Shown here piece after piece: positions 1 to 8,122 of a stretch of 19,384 nucleotides of DNA. Origin of the DNA: Desulfovibrio sp. Dsv1 (GTDB taxonomy: Bacteria; Desulfobacterota; Desulfovibrionia; Desulfovibrionales; Desulfovibrionaceae). The notes under the pieces are model-generated. The model saw nothing but the letters and a program-made list of their open reading frames with translations, ran no database searches and was not told the DNA's origin. The stretch covers positions 1 to 19,384 of the forward strand of contig APFI01000262.1 of assembly GCA_000403945.1 (NCBI GenBank), in the 5' to 3' direction. The position numbers and the translations under genes are program-made. Position 1 is the stretch's first letter; every line of letters starts with the position of its first letter.

Positions 1-64
1 TTGTTCACTTGGCATTCTCCATGATTTTACTCGGAAGAGTCATCAGGGAATCATGAAATGACTT

Positions 65-445
65 CTAGTCATTCTGTTCCGTTGTGTCGGTCACAGCGGG
101 GCGGAAGGCCAAAACCCGGCAGCACCGAGCGTTTTCTTCGTGCCGACCGGTCTGGTTGGCGGCCGGAACGTCCGCGAGCTCCAGTTCGAAATCCGGCACC
201 AGACTTTCCGGCACCCCGGCTGGGTGCTGCGCGTCAGGACGGATCTGCCGCGACCAATAGTAGTTGAACAACTGGTTCTTCCAGCGTTTGGCCTGGATCA
301 GCGAAAAGATCAGGGCCGCTTCCTCCCAGCGTTTGGTGGGTTCGAAGCGGCCAGCCGCTGTGGCGTATTTGCTCCACAGCGACATGAGCGAGGCTTCGTC
401 GATGGCGTCCAGTTGTTGTGCCAGCCGGGCGAGCAGTTTTTCCAT
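65..445 (-). CDS. Small uncharacterised protein, 126 aa
   Basis: The reading frame stays open much further upstream, but the ATG at 445 is preferred because a strong GGAGGT ribosome binding site precedes it (complement of 446-460) and because the longer version would run into the purH-like gene on the other strand. The first 70 residues look like a folded helical domain rich in Trp, Leu and Lys (for example FEPTKRWEEAALIFSLIQAK at about 34-53). The last 40 residues are hydrophilic and low in conservation signals. I see no signal peptide, membrane segment or catalytic motif. It is transcribed divergently from the purine gene, with about 215 bases between them. I do not recognise the family and assign no function. 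The stop codon sits inside a 7-bp hairpin at 57-73. Confidence 0.7.
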   Translation of the reverse strand: MEKLLARLAQQLDAIDEASLMSLWSKYATAAGRFEPTKRWEEAALIFSLIQAKRWKNQLFNYYWSRQIRPDAQHPAGVPESLVPDFELELADVPAANQTGRHEENARCCRVLAFRPAVTDTTEQND

Positions 446-535
446 GTGACCTCCAGGACAGCGTGGTGGAGATGTCGAACAGGTACCATGACCGTCCGTT
501 CTCACGGGGGCCACAACCCGTTTCCCGTCGGCATG

Positions 536-564
536 TTTGTATGTTGTTGCGCAGGCTTCGTCAA
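536..564 (-). promoter_or_regulatory. Candidate sigma70 promoter for the 126-aa gene
   Basis: On the minus strand TTGACG (559-564) and TACAAA (536-541) are separated by 17 bases. This would give a 5' untranslated leader of about 85 nt before the ATG at 445. It is a match by eye to the consensus only. I found no equally good promoter for the divergent purine gene in the same interval. Confidence 0.4.
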
Positions 565-661
565 CGCGGTCGCGGTGGGCCGAGTCAGGCGGGTCTGGCC
601 CCGGCGGGCGTTTTGTGCTATGCAGATTTTCTCCACGACCGGCCACAACATCGGAGGCAGC

Positions 662-1939
662 ATGTCGGATCTCAAGGCCATGTACAGTACCGTCCGCAAG
701 GACGCTTTCCCCGAAACCATGACCATTATTCTGGGCGAGGAGAAACTCGTTTATGTGAAACGCGTCTGGACCTTGGATCAGGAAGAAAAAGGCCTGCGCT
801 ACGGCGAAAATCCCGATCAGCCCGCCGCGCTCTACGCCCTGAAGGAAGGCTCCCTGAGCTGCGGCGGCCTGAGCTGGCGCGGGCCGGGCAACGGCATCGT
901 CTCCGCCCTCACCGAGGCCCAGATGATTCAGGCGGGCAAACATCCCGGCAAGACTAATCTCACGGACGTGGACAACGCGGCCAACATTCTGCAATACCTT
1001 GCCGAACGCCCGACCGCCGCGATTCTCAAGCACAACAATCCCTGCGGCGCGGCTTGGACCGACGAGGGCGTGGCTGTGGCCTTGGAGCGGGCTTTCTGGT
1101 GCGACCGCATCGCGGCCTTCGGCGGCGCGGTGGTGGTCAACCGACCCTTTACCCGCGAAGCCGCCGAAATGGTGGCGGCCAACTATTTTGAAGTGGTGGC
1201 CGCGCCCGCTTTTGAAGACGGAGTGGTGGAGATCCTCAAACGCCGCAAGAATCTGCGCATCATGGAACTGCCTAGTCTGGGGCGCCTAGAAGAACTGACC
1301 CGCTCGGCCTTTCTGGACATCAAGAGTCTGGCCGACGGCGGCATCATCGTGCAGAAATCTTTTGTGAACCGCATTGTTACAGACGCGGACTTCTTGCCCG
1401 CCACGGTCTCCACCAATGACGGCCTTGAGGTGTCGGCTCGCGCGCCGGACAAGGCCGAACTGGCCGATCTGCGCTTCGCTTGGGCTGTGGAAGCGGGCGT
1501 GACCTCCAATTCCGTGATCTTCGCCCGCGACGGAGCCACCCTGGCCATCGGCACCGGCGAGCAGGATCGCGTGGGTTGCGTAGAACTGGCCGTGCATAAG
1601 GCCTACACCAAGTATGCCGACACACTGGCCTTCCGCGAGCTGGGGCTTTCGCTTTATGAGCTGAAACAGAAGGCCGCCTCGGGTCCGGCCTTGGCCGGCA
1701 AGCTGGCTGATATTGAAGCGCGCGCGGATGAGGCGCACGGCGGACTGTCGGGCTCGCGTTTAGTTTCCGACGGCTTTTTCCCCTTCCGCGACGGCGTGGA
1801 CGTCGCTGTGGCCCAGGGCGTGTCGGCCATTGCCCAGCCTGGCGGATCCCTGCGCGATGCCGAGGTGATCATGGCCTGTAATGAGGCGCAGCCGCAAGTG
1901 GCGATGGTCTTTACGGGCCAACGCTCCTTCAAACATTAA
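662..1939 (+). CDS. Stand-alone AICAR formyltransferase (PurH C-terminal domain)
   Basis: The 425-residue product matches the AICAR transformylase half of PurH. This cytosolic enzyme transfers a formyl group from 10-formyl-THF to AICAR in the penultimate step of purine synthesis. Visible signatures are LRYGENPDQPA (about 45-55), the K-H pair of the active site in ILKHNNPCGAAW (K123, H124) and a C-terminal GGSLRD/VFTGQRSFKH end typical of the domain. Bifunctional PurH is about 520-530 residues; the N-terminal MGS-like IMP cyclohydrolase domain is absent here, so cyclisation of FAICAR must be encoded elsewhere. The ATG at 662 is chosen because GGAGG at 653-657 precedes it; the frame is open upstream to 140 but that sequence has no purine-enzyme character and overlaps the divergent gene. 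cbiA follows after 32 bases. The family is secure; the stand-alone state is seen directly. Confidence 0.93.
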   Translation: MSDLKAMYSTVRKDAFPETMTIILGEEKLVYVKRVWTLDQEEKGLRYGENPDQPAALYALKEGSLSCGGLSWRGPGNGIVSALTEAQMIQAGKHPGKTNLTDVDNAANILQYLAERPTAAILKHNNPCGAAWTDEGVAVALERAFWCDRIAAFGGAVVVNRPFTREAAEMVAANYFEVVAAPAFEDGVVEILKRRKNLRIMELPSLGRLEELTRSAFLDIKSLADGGIIVQKSFVNRIVTDADFLPATVSTNDGLEVSARAPDKAELADLRFAWAVEAGVTSNSVIFARDGATLAIGTGEQDRVGCVELAVHKAYTKYADTLAFRELGLSLYELKQKAASGPALAGKLADIEARADEAHGGLSGSRLVSDGFFPFRDGVDVAVAQGVSAIAQPGGSLRDAEVIMACNEAQPQVAMVFTGQRSFKH

Positions 1940-1941
1940 GG

Positions 1942-1968
1942 GGGCCGTCCAACAGGACGGCCCGGAGG
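1942..1968 (+). promoter_or_regulatory. Perfect 9-bp hairpin abutting the cbiA ribosome binding site
   Basis: GGGCCGTCC (1942-1950), an AACA loop and GGACGGCCC (1955-1963) form a perfect GC-rich stem. The cbiA Shine-Dalgarno GGAGG (1964-1968) follows with no gap, and the ATG is 3 bases later. No T-tract follows, so it is not a standard intrinsic terminator. It could stabilise the upstream mRNA end or tune ribosome access to cbiA. Confidence 0.5.
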
Positions 1969-1971
1969 CTT

Positions 1972-3519
1972 ATGGGCGCTCTTTCCTCCATCGCGCCGGA
2001 GTTTTTCGCCTCTCTGCCCCGGCTCTGTGTGTCCGCGCTGTCCGGCGGGGGCGGCAAGACGTTGCTCTCCCTAGGGTTGGCGCGGGCCGTGTCCGCTGCC
2101 GGGGTGGCGGTCAAGCCCTTTAAAAAAGGGCCGGATTATATCGACGCGGCATGGCTGGCCCTAGCAGCTGGGCGGCCAGCCACCAATCTGGATCCCTTTT
2201 TTCTGCCGCCCGCTCGGCTGCGCGCACTTTTTGTCCGCGCCATGTCCACGGCGGCGGGCGGCGGGAGGGATGCGCTGGGGCTGGTAGAAGGCAACCGGGG
2301 CCTGTTCGACGGTCTGGACGTGGAGGGCTCCTGCTCCACGGCGGCGCTGGCCCGAGTTCTGGCGTGCCCCATCCTGCTCAGTCTGGACTGCACCAAGATG
2401 ACCCGCACGGCGGCTGCGCTGGTTCAAGGCATGCTCAATTTCGAAGCGGGCCTCCAGTTTTGCGGTGTGGTGCTCAATCAGGTGGGGTCGGCCCGGCATG
2501 AAAGCGTGCTGCGCCATGCCCTCGAAACCTATACGGACTTGGCCGTGCTGGGCGCGCTGCCGCGCTTAGCGAAAAATCCCCTGCCCGAACGGCATATGGG
2601 CATTGCCTGCCACGGCGACGCTCTGGCCGGAGACGCGCAGCGCCGTCTGGACGATCTGGCGGCCTTGGTGCGCAAGCACATAGATCTCGCGGAGGTGCTG
2701 TCGGTGGCACGTGCGGTGCCATTTCTGGCGGGCGCGGAGCAGACCGGGGACGTGGAGGGCAGTGCCGGAAGCGGCGTGGAAGTCCTCTCCGGACCTGTGG
2801 ACCACGATCCTGTCTCGGTGGGGCTTCCAGCCCCGCGCATCGGTTATGTGCGCGACGCGGCACTCTGGTTCTATTATCAGGAAAATCTCGAAGCTCTGTC
2901 CCACGCGGGCGCGGAACTGGTCAGCCTTTCTCTGCTGGACGGCGGCGCAAGCGGGGATGCCCCCAACCCCTTTGACCCTTGGCAAAATCTGGACGGCCTC
3001 TATCTGGGCGGCGGTTTTCCCGAAGACTGCGCGCCGGAACTGAGCCGTTCGCCACGTCTGCCTCTTCTGGCCCGCCTAGCCGAAAGCGGGCTGCCCATCT
3101 ATGCGGAATGCGGCGGTTTTATGCTGCTGGCCCAAGGCATTGAGCGTGAAGGCATGCTCTGGCCCATGAGCAATGTTTTTCCGGTGACGGCCCGGATCTG
3201 CCCCAGACCGCAAGGCTTGGGTTATGTGCAGGGCACGGTGCGGAGCGAAAATCCCTTTTTCCCGCCAGGCATGGTTCTGCGCGGGCATGAATTTCACTAT
3301 TCGCATTGCCGCTGGGAAAAGGACGCGCCCCCCTGCGCCATGGATCTCACGCGGGGCAAGGGCATGGGCCGCATAGACGGAGCGGCCCGTGACGGTTTGA
3401 TGCGGGACCGGGTCTGGGCCGCGTATACCCATATTTTTGCGCCCGCCGTGCCGTGCTGGGCGCCCAATTTTGTGGCCGTTGCCCGGAAGTTTCACCGGGA
3501 GCGGGACAGTACGGCCTGA
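1972..3519 (+). CDS. cbiA: Cobyrinate a,c-diamide synthase
   Basis: This 515-residue enzyme amidates the a- and c-carboxylates of (cobalt-)cobyrinic acid using glutamine and ATP, an early committed step of cobalamin synthesis. The N-terminal dethiobiotin-synthetase-like ATPase domain carries the P-loop SGGGGKT (24-30) and PFKKGPDYID. The C-terminal class I glutamine amidotransferase domain has the nucleophile Cys380 in YAECGGFMLL and His487 in YTHIF, and GHEFHYS is characteristic of CbiA/CobB. Length fits the family with a slightly long inter-domain linker. The start is supported by GGAGG at 1964-1968. It lies 32 bases after the purine gene and 20 bases before a glycosyltransferase, so it is probably co-transcribed. 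No other cobalamin gene is in the window, so the pathway is dispersed. Confidence 0.95.
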   Translation: MGALSSIAPEFFASLPRLCVSALSGGGGKTLLSLGLARAVSAAGVAVKPFKKGPDYIDAAWLALAAGRPATNLDPFFLPPARLRALFVRAMSTAAGGGRDALGLVEGNRGLFDGLDVEGSCSTAALARVLACPILLSLDCTKMTRTAAALVQGMLNFEAGLQFCGVVLNQVGSARHESVLRHALETYTDLAVLGALPRLAKNPLPERHMGIACHGDALAGDAQRRLDDLAALVRKHIDLAEVLSVARAVPFLAGAEQTGDVEGSAGSGVEVLSGPVDHDPVSVGLPAPRIGYVRDAALWFYYQENLEALSHAGAELVSLSLLDGGASGDAPNPFDPWQNLDGLYLGGGFPEDCAPELSRSPRLPLLARLAESGLPIYAECGGFMLLAQGIEREGMLWPMSNVFPVTARICPRPQGLGYVQGTVRSENPFFPPGMVLRGHEFHYSHCRWEKDAPPCAMDLTRGKGMGRIDGAARDGLMRDRVWAAYTHIFAPAVPCWAPNFVAVARKFHRERDSTA

Positions 3520-3539
3520 ACGGCCAAAGCGAGGCGCCC

Positions 3540-4772
3540 ATGCACGTTTCCGTAATTATTCCGGCCTGGAATCTCTGGGAGATGACGGCGGCCTGCCTGC
3601 GTTCTCTGGCAGAGTGTTCCATCGGCGAGGATCTGGACGTGCTGGTGGTGGACAATGGTTCCACGGATGCCACGACCCGTGAGCTTGAACCCCTGGGGCA
3701 AAATCTCTGGGGCGCGGATTTCCGGGCGTTGCGCTTGCCGGAAAATTTGGGTTTCGCCAAAGCCTGCAATCTGGGCGCGCGCGCCGCCGACGGCGAATTC
3801 CTCTTTTTTCTGAACAACGACACCACCTGCACACCCGGATGGCTGCCGCCGCTGCGCGCGGCTTTCGAGGATGCGCGCCTGGGCGCGGCCGGACCGTTGC
3901 TGCTTTATCCCGACGGTACGGCTCAGCACTGCGGCGTCACGTTTTCACCTTTCTGTAAAGTCAGCCATCTTTACGAGCACTTCCCCGGCAACCACCCTGT
4001 CCTGCGCAAGAAGCGTCCTTTGCAGGCCATTACCGGCGCGGCGTTGATGATCCGGCGAGCGGTCTTTGCGGAGTGCGGGGGATTTTTCGAGGGCTACCAG
4101 AACGGCTGTGAGGATCTGGATCTCTGCTATGCGCTGGTCGACAGTGGTTACAAACTGGCTGTCGCCGGGGAAAGCGTGCTGTACCACCATACCAGCCAGA
4201 CGCCGGGCCGTTTTGAGTACGATCTGCAAAACAGCAGGCTTTTTTATCAGCGCCGGGTGCGGAATATCCAGGCGGATATGCATTGCTTGGCCCGCTTGGA
4301 CGGCTATGAAATGCGCATCGGTCCCACGCTTTCCTGCTGGCTGGCTCTGCCTGAGGCACAAGAGCGTGAGCTGGACGCTGCCTTTAGCGGGATGGCTTTT
4401 GATGCGGCAGCCTACGCCGTGCAACTGGAGCGGGAGCCGCTCTGGCGCGGAGGCTGGCTATTGCTTATGGACCACTTGGAAGCCGAAGGAAGGTGGGGCG
4501 AGGCCCTGACGGCCGCTGTGCGCGCCATGTATTTTTTTTCTCAGCCGGACGTGAAGAACCGCCTGCTGCGCTTACTGCGCAAGAAAGGCCTGCACGAGCA
4601 GATGGCGCAATTCGCGCGCGGCATAGAGAAAGATATGCAGTCTGCGCAGAAGGATGATCCGTCACGGCGCGTTCTGGTCCAGTGCGCGCGGCGCAAGGCC
4701 TATGCCGACGGAGATACTTATCTGGCCGGACTGCTCGGCTACTGGCTGAAGCGTTACAGAGACAGACGCTGA
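3540..4772 (+). CDS. Family 2 glycosyltransferase
   Basis: The 410-residue product begins with the GT-A nucleotide-sugar fold MHVSVIIPAWN. It has VVDNGSTD (about 35-42), the metal/nucleotide-binding region FFLNNDTTCTPGW (about 87-99) and the acceptor-side acidic motif GCEDLDLCYALVDSGYKL. This pattern resembles the rhamnosyltransferase-like GT2 subgroup (WbbL/RfbF type), which adds sugars to O-antigen or other surface glycans. The donor and acceptor cannot be read from the sequence. About 150 C-terminal residues beyond the catalytic domain are helical and unrecognised. There is no membrane segment, so it is probably cytosolic or peripheral. The ATG at 3540 with GAGG at 3531-3534 is preferred over an in-frame upstream start that overlaps cbiA. 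It follows cbiA by 20 bases. Confidence 0.88.
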   Translation: MHVSVIIPAWNLWEMTAACLRSLAECSIGEDLDVLVVDNGSTDATTRELEPLGQNLWGADFRALRLPENLGFAKACNLGARAADGEFLFFLNNDTTCTPGWLPPLRAAFEDARLGAAGPLLLYPDGTAQHCGVTFSPFCKVSHLYEHFPGNHPVLRKKRPLQAITGAALMIRRAVFAECGGFFEGYQNGCEDLDLCYALVDSGYKLAVAGESVLYHHTSQTPGRFEYDLQNSRLFYQRRVRNIQADMHCLARLDGYEMRIGPTLSCWLALPEAQERELDAAFSGMAFDAAAYAVQLEREPLWRGGWLLLMDHLEAEGRWGEALTAAVRAMYFFSQPDVKNRLLRLLRKKGLHEQMAQFARGIEKDMQSAQKDDPSRRVLVQCARRKAYADGDTYLAGLLGYWLKRYRDRR

Positions 4773-5200
4773 TGCGTAAGTGCGCCGCCGGGATAGCTTG
4801 GCCGCGCGCTTACGCCAACGTTCAGAAACGTTTGAGCGCCAATTCGCCTGGACGCATGGTGTACGCCTTCAGCGTCGCGCCAGTAGCCGAAGGAACTGCC
4901 GACGGGCATGGGTGGCAGCACGCGTTTTCCCTTGTCAGCGTCGAAAAATCTTACTTCATTCGTTACGACGGCGGGGAACAGGAAGCTGCGGATGAAGACA
5001 GCAATTGGTTGCGCGAAATTGTGTCCGAAGGAGTCACTGTCGCTATCCGTAAGCCGCTGGCACGACAACGGCTAGCGCGCAGTTTTTGGGATTCTTTCGA
5101 CACCAGCCCGCCGCCTGCGCTTCGCTCCGGCGGAGCAAAGGTGGTCTTGCCCCTTTTTGTGTATCCCTCAGGCTGTCAGGTTAATGAAGATTGGTTATAG
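4772..5200 (+). CDS. Doubtful hypothetical protein, 142 aa
   Basis: The ATG shares its first base with the TGA of the glycosyltransferase (TGATG), the arrangement of a translationally coupled gene. However, no Shine-Dalgarno sequence is visible. GC is spread almost evenly over the three codon positions in its first part, unlike the strongly third-position-biased neighbours. The product has no recognisable domain, signal peptide or membrane segment; the middle (RMVYAFSVAPVAEG onward) is the most protein-like part. An opposite-strand frame across the same stretch looks equally unremarkable. It may be a decayed gene or non-coding spacer before the metN promoter. Confidence 0.3.
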   Translation: MRKCAAGIAWPRAYANVQKRLSANSPGRMVYAFSVAPVAEGTADGHGWQHAFSLVSVEKSYFIRYDGGEQEAADEDSNWLREIVSEGVTVAIRKPLARQRLARSFWDSFDTSPPPALRSGGAKVVLPLFVYPSGCQVNEDWL

Positions 5201-5234
5201 ATACGCCTGCCTCGGAAAGAGCCTCGCCGCCTCT

Positions 5235-5262
5235 TTGCGCCTGCGGCAAAATATGTTATCAT
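5235..5262 (+). promoter_or_regulatory. Extended -10 sigma70 promoter for metNIQ
   Basis: TTGCGC (5235-5240) and TATCAT (5257-5262) are 16 bases apart, and TG one base upstream of the -10 box (5254-5255) makes an extended -10 element. Transcription would start near 5269, leaving a leader of about 70 nt. I see no convincing SAM riboswitch fold in this short leader, so regulation by a repressor is more likely. No operator was identified. Confidence 0.5.
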
Positions 5263-5337
5263 ACTGCCTTCATTACCGGCAGGGGCCCAAAAATGCGCTC
5301 CAGCTTCCCGGAACGGCAGCGTCACAGCGGAGGCACT

Positions 5338-6342
5338 ATGGCTGACGGTCCCATTATCAGTATTGAAGGGCTGGAAAAACGCTTTTCCGGCAAGAATACC
5401 GATGTATTCGCCCTGCGCGGCATTGACCTTGCCATCGGCCGGGGAGACATTTTCGGTATCATCGGCAAGAGCGGCGCGGGCAAATCCACCTTGGTGCGCT
5501 GCATTAACATGCTGGAACGCCCCACAGGCGGCAGTGTCTTTTTTGAAGGCAGGGACCTCTGCCGTCTGCCCGAAACCGCGTTGCGCGAGGCACGGCGCGC
5601 CATGGGCATGATTTTTCAGCAGTTCAACCTGCTCATGCAGCGCACAGCCTTGCAAAATGTCTGTTTTCCGCTGGAACTGGCGGGCGCGCCCAGGGACGAA
5701 ACCCGCAAGAGGGCCGAAGAACTACTGGACATGGTGGGCCTTGTCAACCGTATGGACGCCTACCCCTCGCAGCTTTCCGGCGGCCAGAAGCAGCGTGTGG
5801 CCATTGCCCGCGCCCTGGCTACCAAGCCGCGCATACTGCTCTGCGACGAGGCCACCTCCGCCCTGGACCCGGCCACCACGGATTCCATTCTCGCACTGAT
5901 CAAGGACATCAACGTCCGGCTCGGCATCACGGCCGTGATCATCACCCATGAGATGAGCGTGATTGAAAAAATCTGCAGCCATGTGGCCATCATCAGTAAG
6001 GGCAAAATCGTCGAACAGGGCTTGGTGGAAGAGGTCTTTTTCCATCCGCAAACCGAGGCGGCCCGCCATCTGGTCCTGCCCGACGCCCTCCGCAAGCTGC
6101 CGCAGCCCAATCTATACCGTCTGATCTTCAACGGCCGCTCCTCCCTAGAGCCGGTCATCGCCAACATGGTGCTGGAATGCGGCTGCCCGGTGAACATCAT
6201 GTATGCCGGCACCCGCGACATCAACGGCGTGGCGTTCGGCCAGATGGTGCTGCAACTGCCCGAACGGGAGGAATCCCGCACGCGGATTATGGCCTACGCT
6301 AGGGCGCATTCCATCCTGCTGGAGGAAATGGAGCATGTTTGA
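5338..6342 (+). CDS. metN: Methionine ABC importer ATPase
   Basis: This 334-residue cytoplasmic ATPase powers the D-/L-methionine importer. It has Walker A GKSGAGKST (43-51), a Q-loop in MIFQQFNLL, the ABC signature LSGGQKQR (146-153), Walker B ILLCDE (D170, E171) and the switch His in ITHEM. The last 75 or so residues (from about NLYRLIFNG) form the NIL/ACT-like domain that binds methionine and shuts transport down when internal methionine is high, which identifies MetN among ABC ATPases. The ATG at 5338 with GGAGG at 5329-5333 is preferred; an in-frame ATG at 5293 would add 15 unlikely residues. The 3' end overlaps metI by 8 bases. Confidence 0.95.
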   Translation: MADGPIISIEGLEKRFSGKNTDVFALRGIDLAIGRGDIFGIIGKSGAGKSTLVRCINMLERPTGGSVFFEGRDLCRLPETALREARRAMGMIFQQFNLLMQRTALQNVCFPLELAGAPRDETRKRAEELLDMVGLVNRMDAYPSQLSGGQKQRVAIARALATKPRILLCDEATSALDPATTDSILALIKDINVRLGITAVIITHEMSVIEKICSHVAIISKGKIVEQGLVEEVFFHPQTEAARHLVLPDALRKLPQPNLYRLIFNGRSSLEPVIANMVLECGCPVNIMYAGTRDINGVAFGQMVLQLPEREESRTRIMAYARAHSILLEEMEHV

Positions 6343-6997
6343 CCAGCAGACCGTTGAAATGCTGCTCGTGGGCGTGTGGGACACTCTCTATATGACTGTG
6401 GCGGCCACCTTTTTTTCCTATGTTTTCGGAATGATCATGGGCGTGGTGCTGGTCGTCTGCCGCAGGGATGGCATCCGACCCAACGCGCTTGTCTACAACG
6501 TGCTGGACGTGGTGGTGAATCTCACCCGCTCCTTCCCCTTTCTGATTCTGATGATCGCTGTCATCCCCTTCACGCGCTTTCTGGTGGGCACCACCATAGG
6601 CAACAACGCCACAGTGGTGCCGTTGGTGCTGGCCGCCGCGCCCTTCGTGGCCCGCCTAGTGGAATCCTCCCTGCTGGAGGTGGACAACGGCGTGGTGGAG
6701 GCCGCCCAGAGCATGGGGGCCAGCACTTGGCAGATCATCGCCAAGGTGCTGCTGCCCGAAGCGCGGCCCTCGCTGATCAACGGCAGCGCCGTGTCCGCCA
6801 TCACCATCCTCGGCTATTCGGCCATGTCCGGGGCCGTGGGCGGCGGCGGACTGGGCAAGCTGGCCATCATGTATGGTTACAACCGCTATCAGACCGATAT
6901 CATGGTCATCACGGTGACGTTGCTGATCATCATCGTGCAGGCCTTCCAGAGTTTCGGCAACTGGGCCACGCGCCGCAGCGACAAGCGCAGTTCGTAA
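6335..6997 (+). CDS. metI: Methionine ABC importer permease
   Basis: The 220-residue inner-membrane protein has about five hydrophobic helices and matches MetI in length. The cytoplasmic coupling loop EAAQSMGASTWQIIAKVLLP (about 122-141) is the EAA motif contacting MetN. GYSAMSGAVGGGGLGKLA near the C-terminus is typical of MetI-type permeases. The ATG at 6335 lies within the end of metN (8-base overlap) and GGAGG at 6321-6325 precedes it, so the two are translationally coupled. An open frame extends upstream but lies inside metN and has no permease character. Confidence 0.95.
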   Translation: MFDQQTVEMLLVGVWDTLYMTVAATFFSYVFGMIMGVVLVVCRRDGIRPNALVYNVLDVVVNLTRSFPFLILMIAVIPFTRFLVGTTIGNNATVVPLVLAAAPFVARLVESSLLEVDNGVVEAAQSMGASTWQIIAKVLLPEARPSLINGSAVSAITILGYSAMSGAVGGGGLGKLAIMYGYNRYQTDIMVITVTLLIIIVQAFQSFGNWATRRSDKRSS

Positions 6998-7058
6998 AGC
7001 CCCCGCCCCGGCACGGCTTCACAGCCTCGCACCAACCTTTTACACGAGGACAGGATCC

Positions 7059-7859
7059 ATGAAAAAACTGCTTCTGGTTTTTGCCGCCCTGTTGGACACG
7101 GTTTCGCTGGTCTGCGCCGCTCAGGCTGCGGGCACCATTACGGTGGGAGCCTCCCCCACGCCCCACGCCGAAATTCTCGCCGAGGCCGCCAAACTGCTCA
7201 AACCGCAGGGCTATGAGCTCAAAATCGTGGAATATTCCGACTACGTGCAGCCCAATGTGGCTCTGGACAGCAAGGAACTGGACGCCAACTATTTCCAGCA
7301 CAAGCCCTATCTGGACGACTTTAACGCCCAGAAAGGCACTGGGCTCGAATCCATGGGACCGGTGCACTATGAGCCCTTCGGTGTTTACGCGGGCAAGAGC
7401 AAGAGCCTCAAGAACCTCAAAAACGGCGCGCTGGTGGCCGTGCCCAACGACGCCACCAACGAGGGCCGCGCTCTGCTGCTCATGCAGGACGAAGGTCTTG
7501 TCAAACTGAAGAAGGATGCCGGCCTGACCGCCTCCCGCCGCGACATCGTGGAGAATCCAAAAAAACTCAAGATCGAGGAAATTGAGGCCGCCCAGCTGGT
7601 GCGTTCTCTGCCCGATGTGGACATAGCCATCGTCAACGGCAATTACGCCATTCTCGGCAACCTGAGAATGGCCGACGCCTTGGCCGTGGAAGCCGCCGAT
7701 TCCATGGCCGCCGCCACCTACGCCAATATCCTGGCCATCCGCGCGGACGACGAGAAGCGTCCCGAGCTTCAGGCTCTGTACAAGGCTCTCACCAGCCCCG
7801 AGGTGGCCGCCTTTATGAAAAAAAAATACGCAGGAGCGGTGTTGCCCTCCGTGAAGTAG
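7059..7859 (+). CDS. metQ: Methionine-binding periplasmic protein
   Basis: This 266-residue substrate-binding protein of the NlpA/MetQ family delivers methionine to MetNI. Family signatures are ITVGASPTPHAEIL just after the signal peptide, the ELDANYFQHKPYLDDF region, VAVPNDATNEGRAL and DIAIVNGNYA. The signal peptide (1 to about 23) starts MKKLLLVFAA but contains an Asp at position 13. Its only Cys (C19) is preceded by S-L-V, which does not fit a lipobox. Cleavage by signal peptidase I after AQA (23) looks likelier, so the protein may be soluble rather than a lipoprotein as in E. coli. It follows metI after 61 bases with an AGGA ribosome site and ends the operon before the terminator at 7923. 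Confidence 0.95.
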   Translation: MKKLLLVFAALLDTVSLVCAAQAAGTITVGASPTPHAEILAEAAKLLKPQGYELKIVEYSDYVQPNVALDSKELDANYFQHKPYLDDFNAQKGTGLESMGPVHYEPFGVYAGKSKSLKNLKNGALVAVPNDATNEGRALLLMQDEGLVKLKKDAGLTASRRDIVENPKKLKIEEIEAAQLVRSLPDVDIAIVNGNYAILGNLRMADALAVEAADSMAAATYANILAIRADDEKRPELQALYKALTSPEVAAFMKKKYAGAVLPSVK

Positions 7860-7922
7860 ACTTTTTGCTGTTTTTACGGAAGCGCTGATCAACCGTCTTT
7901 GCTTTTCCGGCCGGATATGATT

Positions 7923-7953
7923 GCGGTCCGTGACAACGTCACGGGCCGCTTTT
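7923..7953 (+). terminator. Intrinsic terminator of metNIQ
   Basis: A 12-bp stem, GCGGTCCGTGAC against GTCACGGGCCGC with one G-U pair, closes a 3-base AAC loop and is followed by TTTT. It lies 64 bases after the metQ stop. Confidence 0.85.
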
Positions 7954-8054
7954 ACAGTTCTTTGGCGGCCGGTTGCTCCCGGCGTTCGGAGGCAGGGCGG
8001 GAAGCGATTTCCGTCAGTTTGTCATCCCGGCGGTAATAGGAGGCCCATAGAGGT

Positions 8055-8078
8055 GGACAGATCAGAAATGCTCTGTCC
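8055..8078. promoter_or_regulatory. Inverted repeat upstream of the truncated DUF883-like gene
   Basis: GGACAGA (8055-8061) and TCTGTCC (8072-8078) form a 7-bp inverted repeat with a 10-base spacer, 45 bases before the small ORF. It could be an operator or an mRNA hairpin. I could not place a convincing promoter next to it. Confidence 0.25.
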
Positions 8079-8122
8079 CCTACATTAAACGAAAGGGCGC
8101 TGCCCGGACAGGAGATATTCTC

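Noticed and set aside
140..661. N-terminal extension of the AICAR formyltransferase
   Set aside because: The extra sequence overlaps the divergent 126-residue gene, shows no IMP cyclohydrolase motifs, and a good ribosome site sits before 662.
446..1033. Upstream extension of the 126-residue minus-strand gene
   Set aside because: It would run antisense through the formyltransferase gene; the GGAGGT site and promoter support the start at 445.
5201..5337. SAM riboswitch or S-box upstream of metN
   Set aside because: The leader after the candidate promoter is only about 70 nt and shows no multi-stem junction or terminator hairpin of a SAM riboswitch.
6930..7892. Antisense frame of 320 codons over metQ
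   Set aside because: It is a shadow of a well-conserved binding protein and spans the metI-metQ gap without any family signature.
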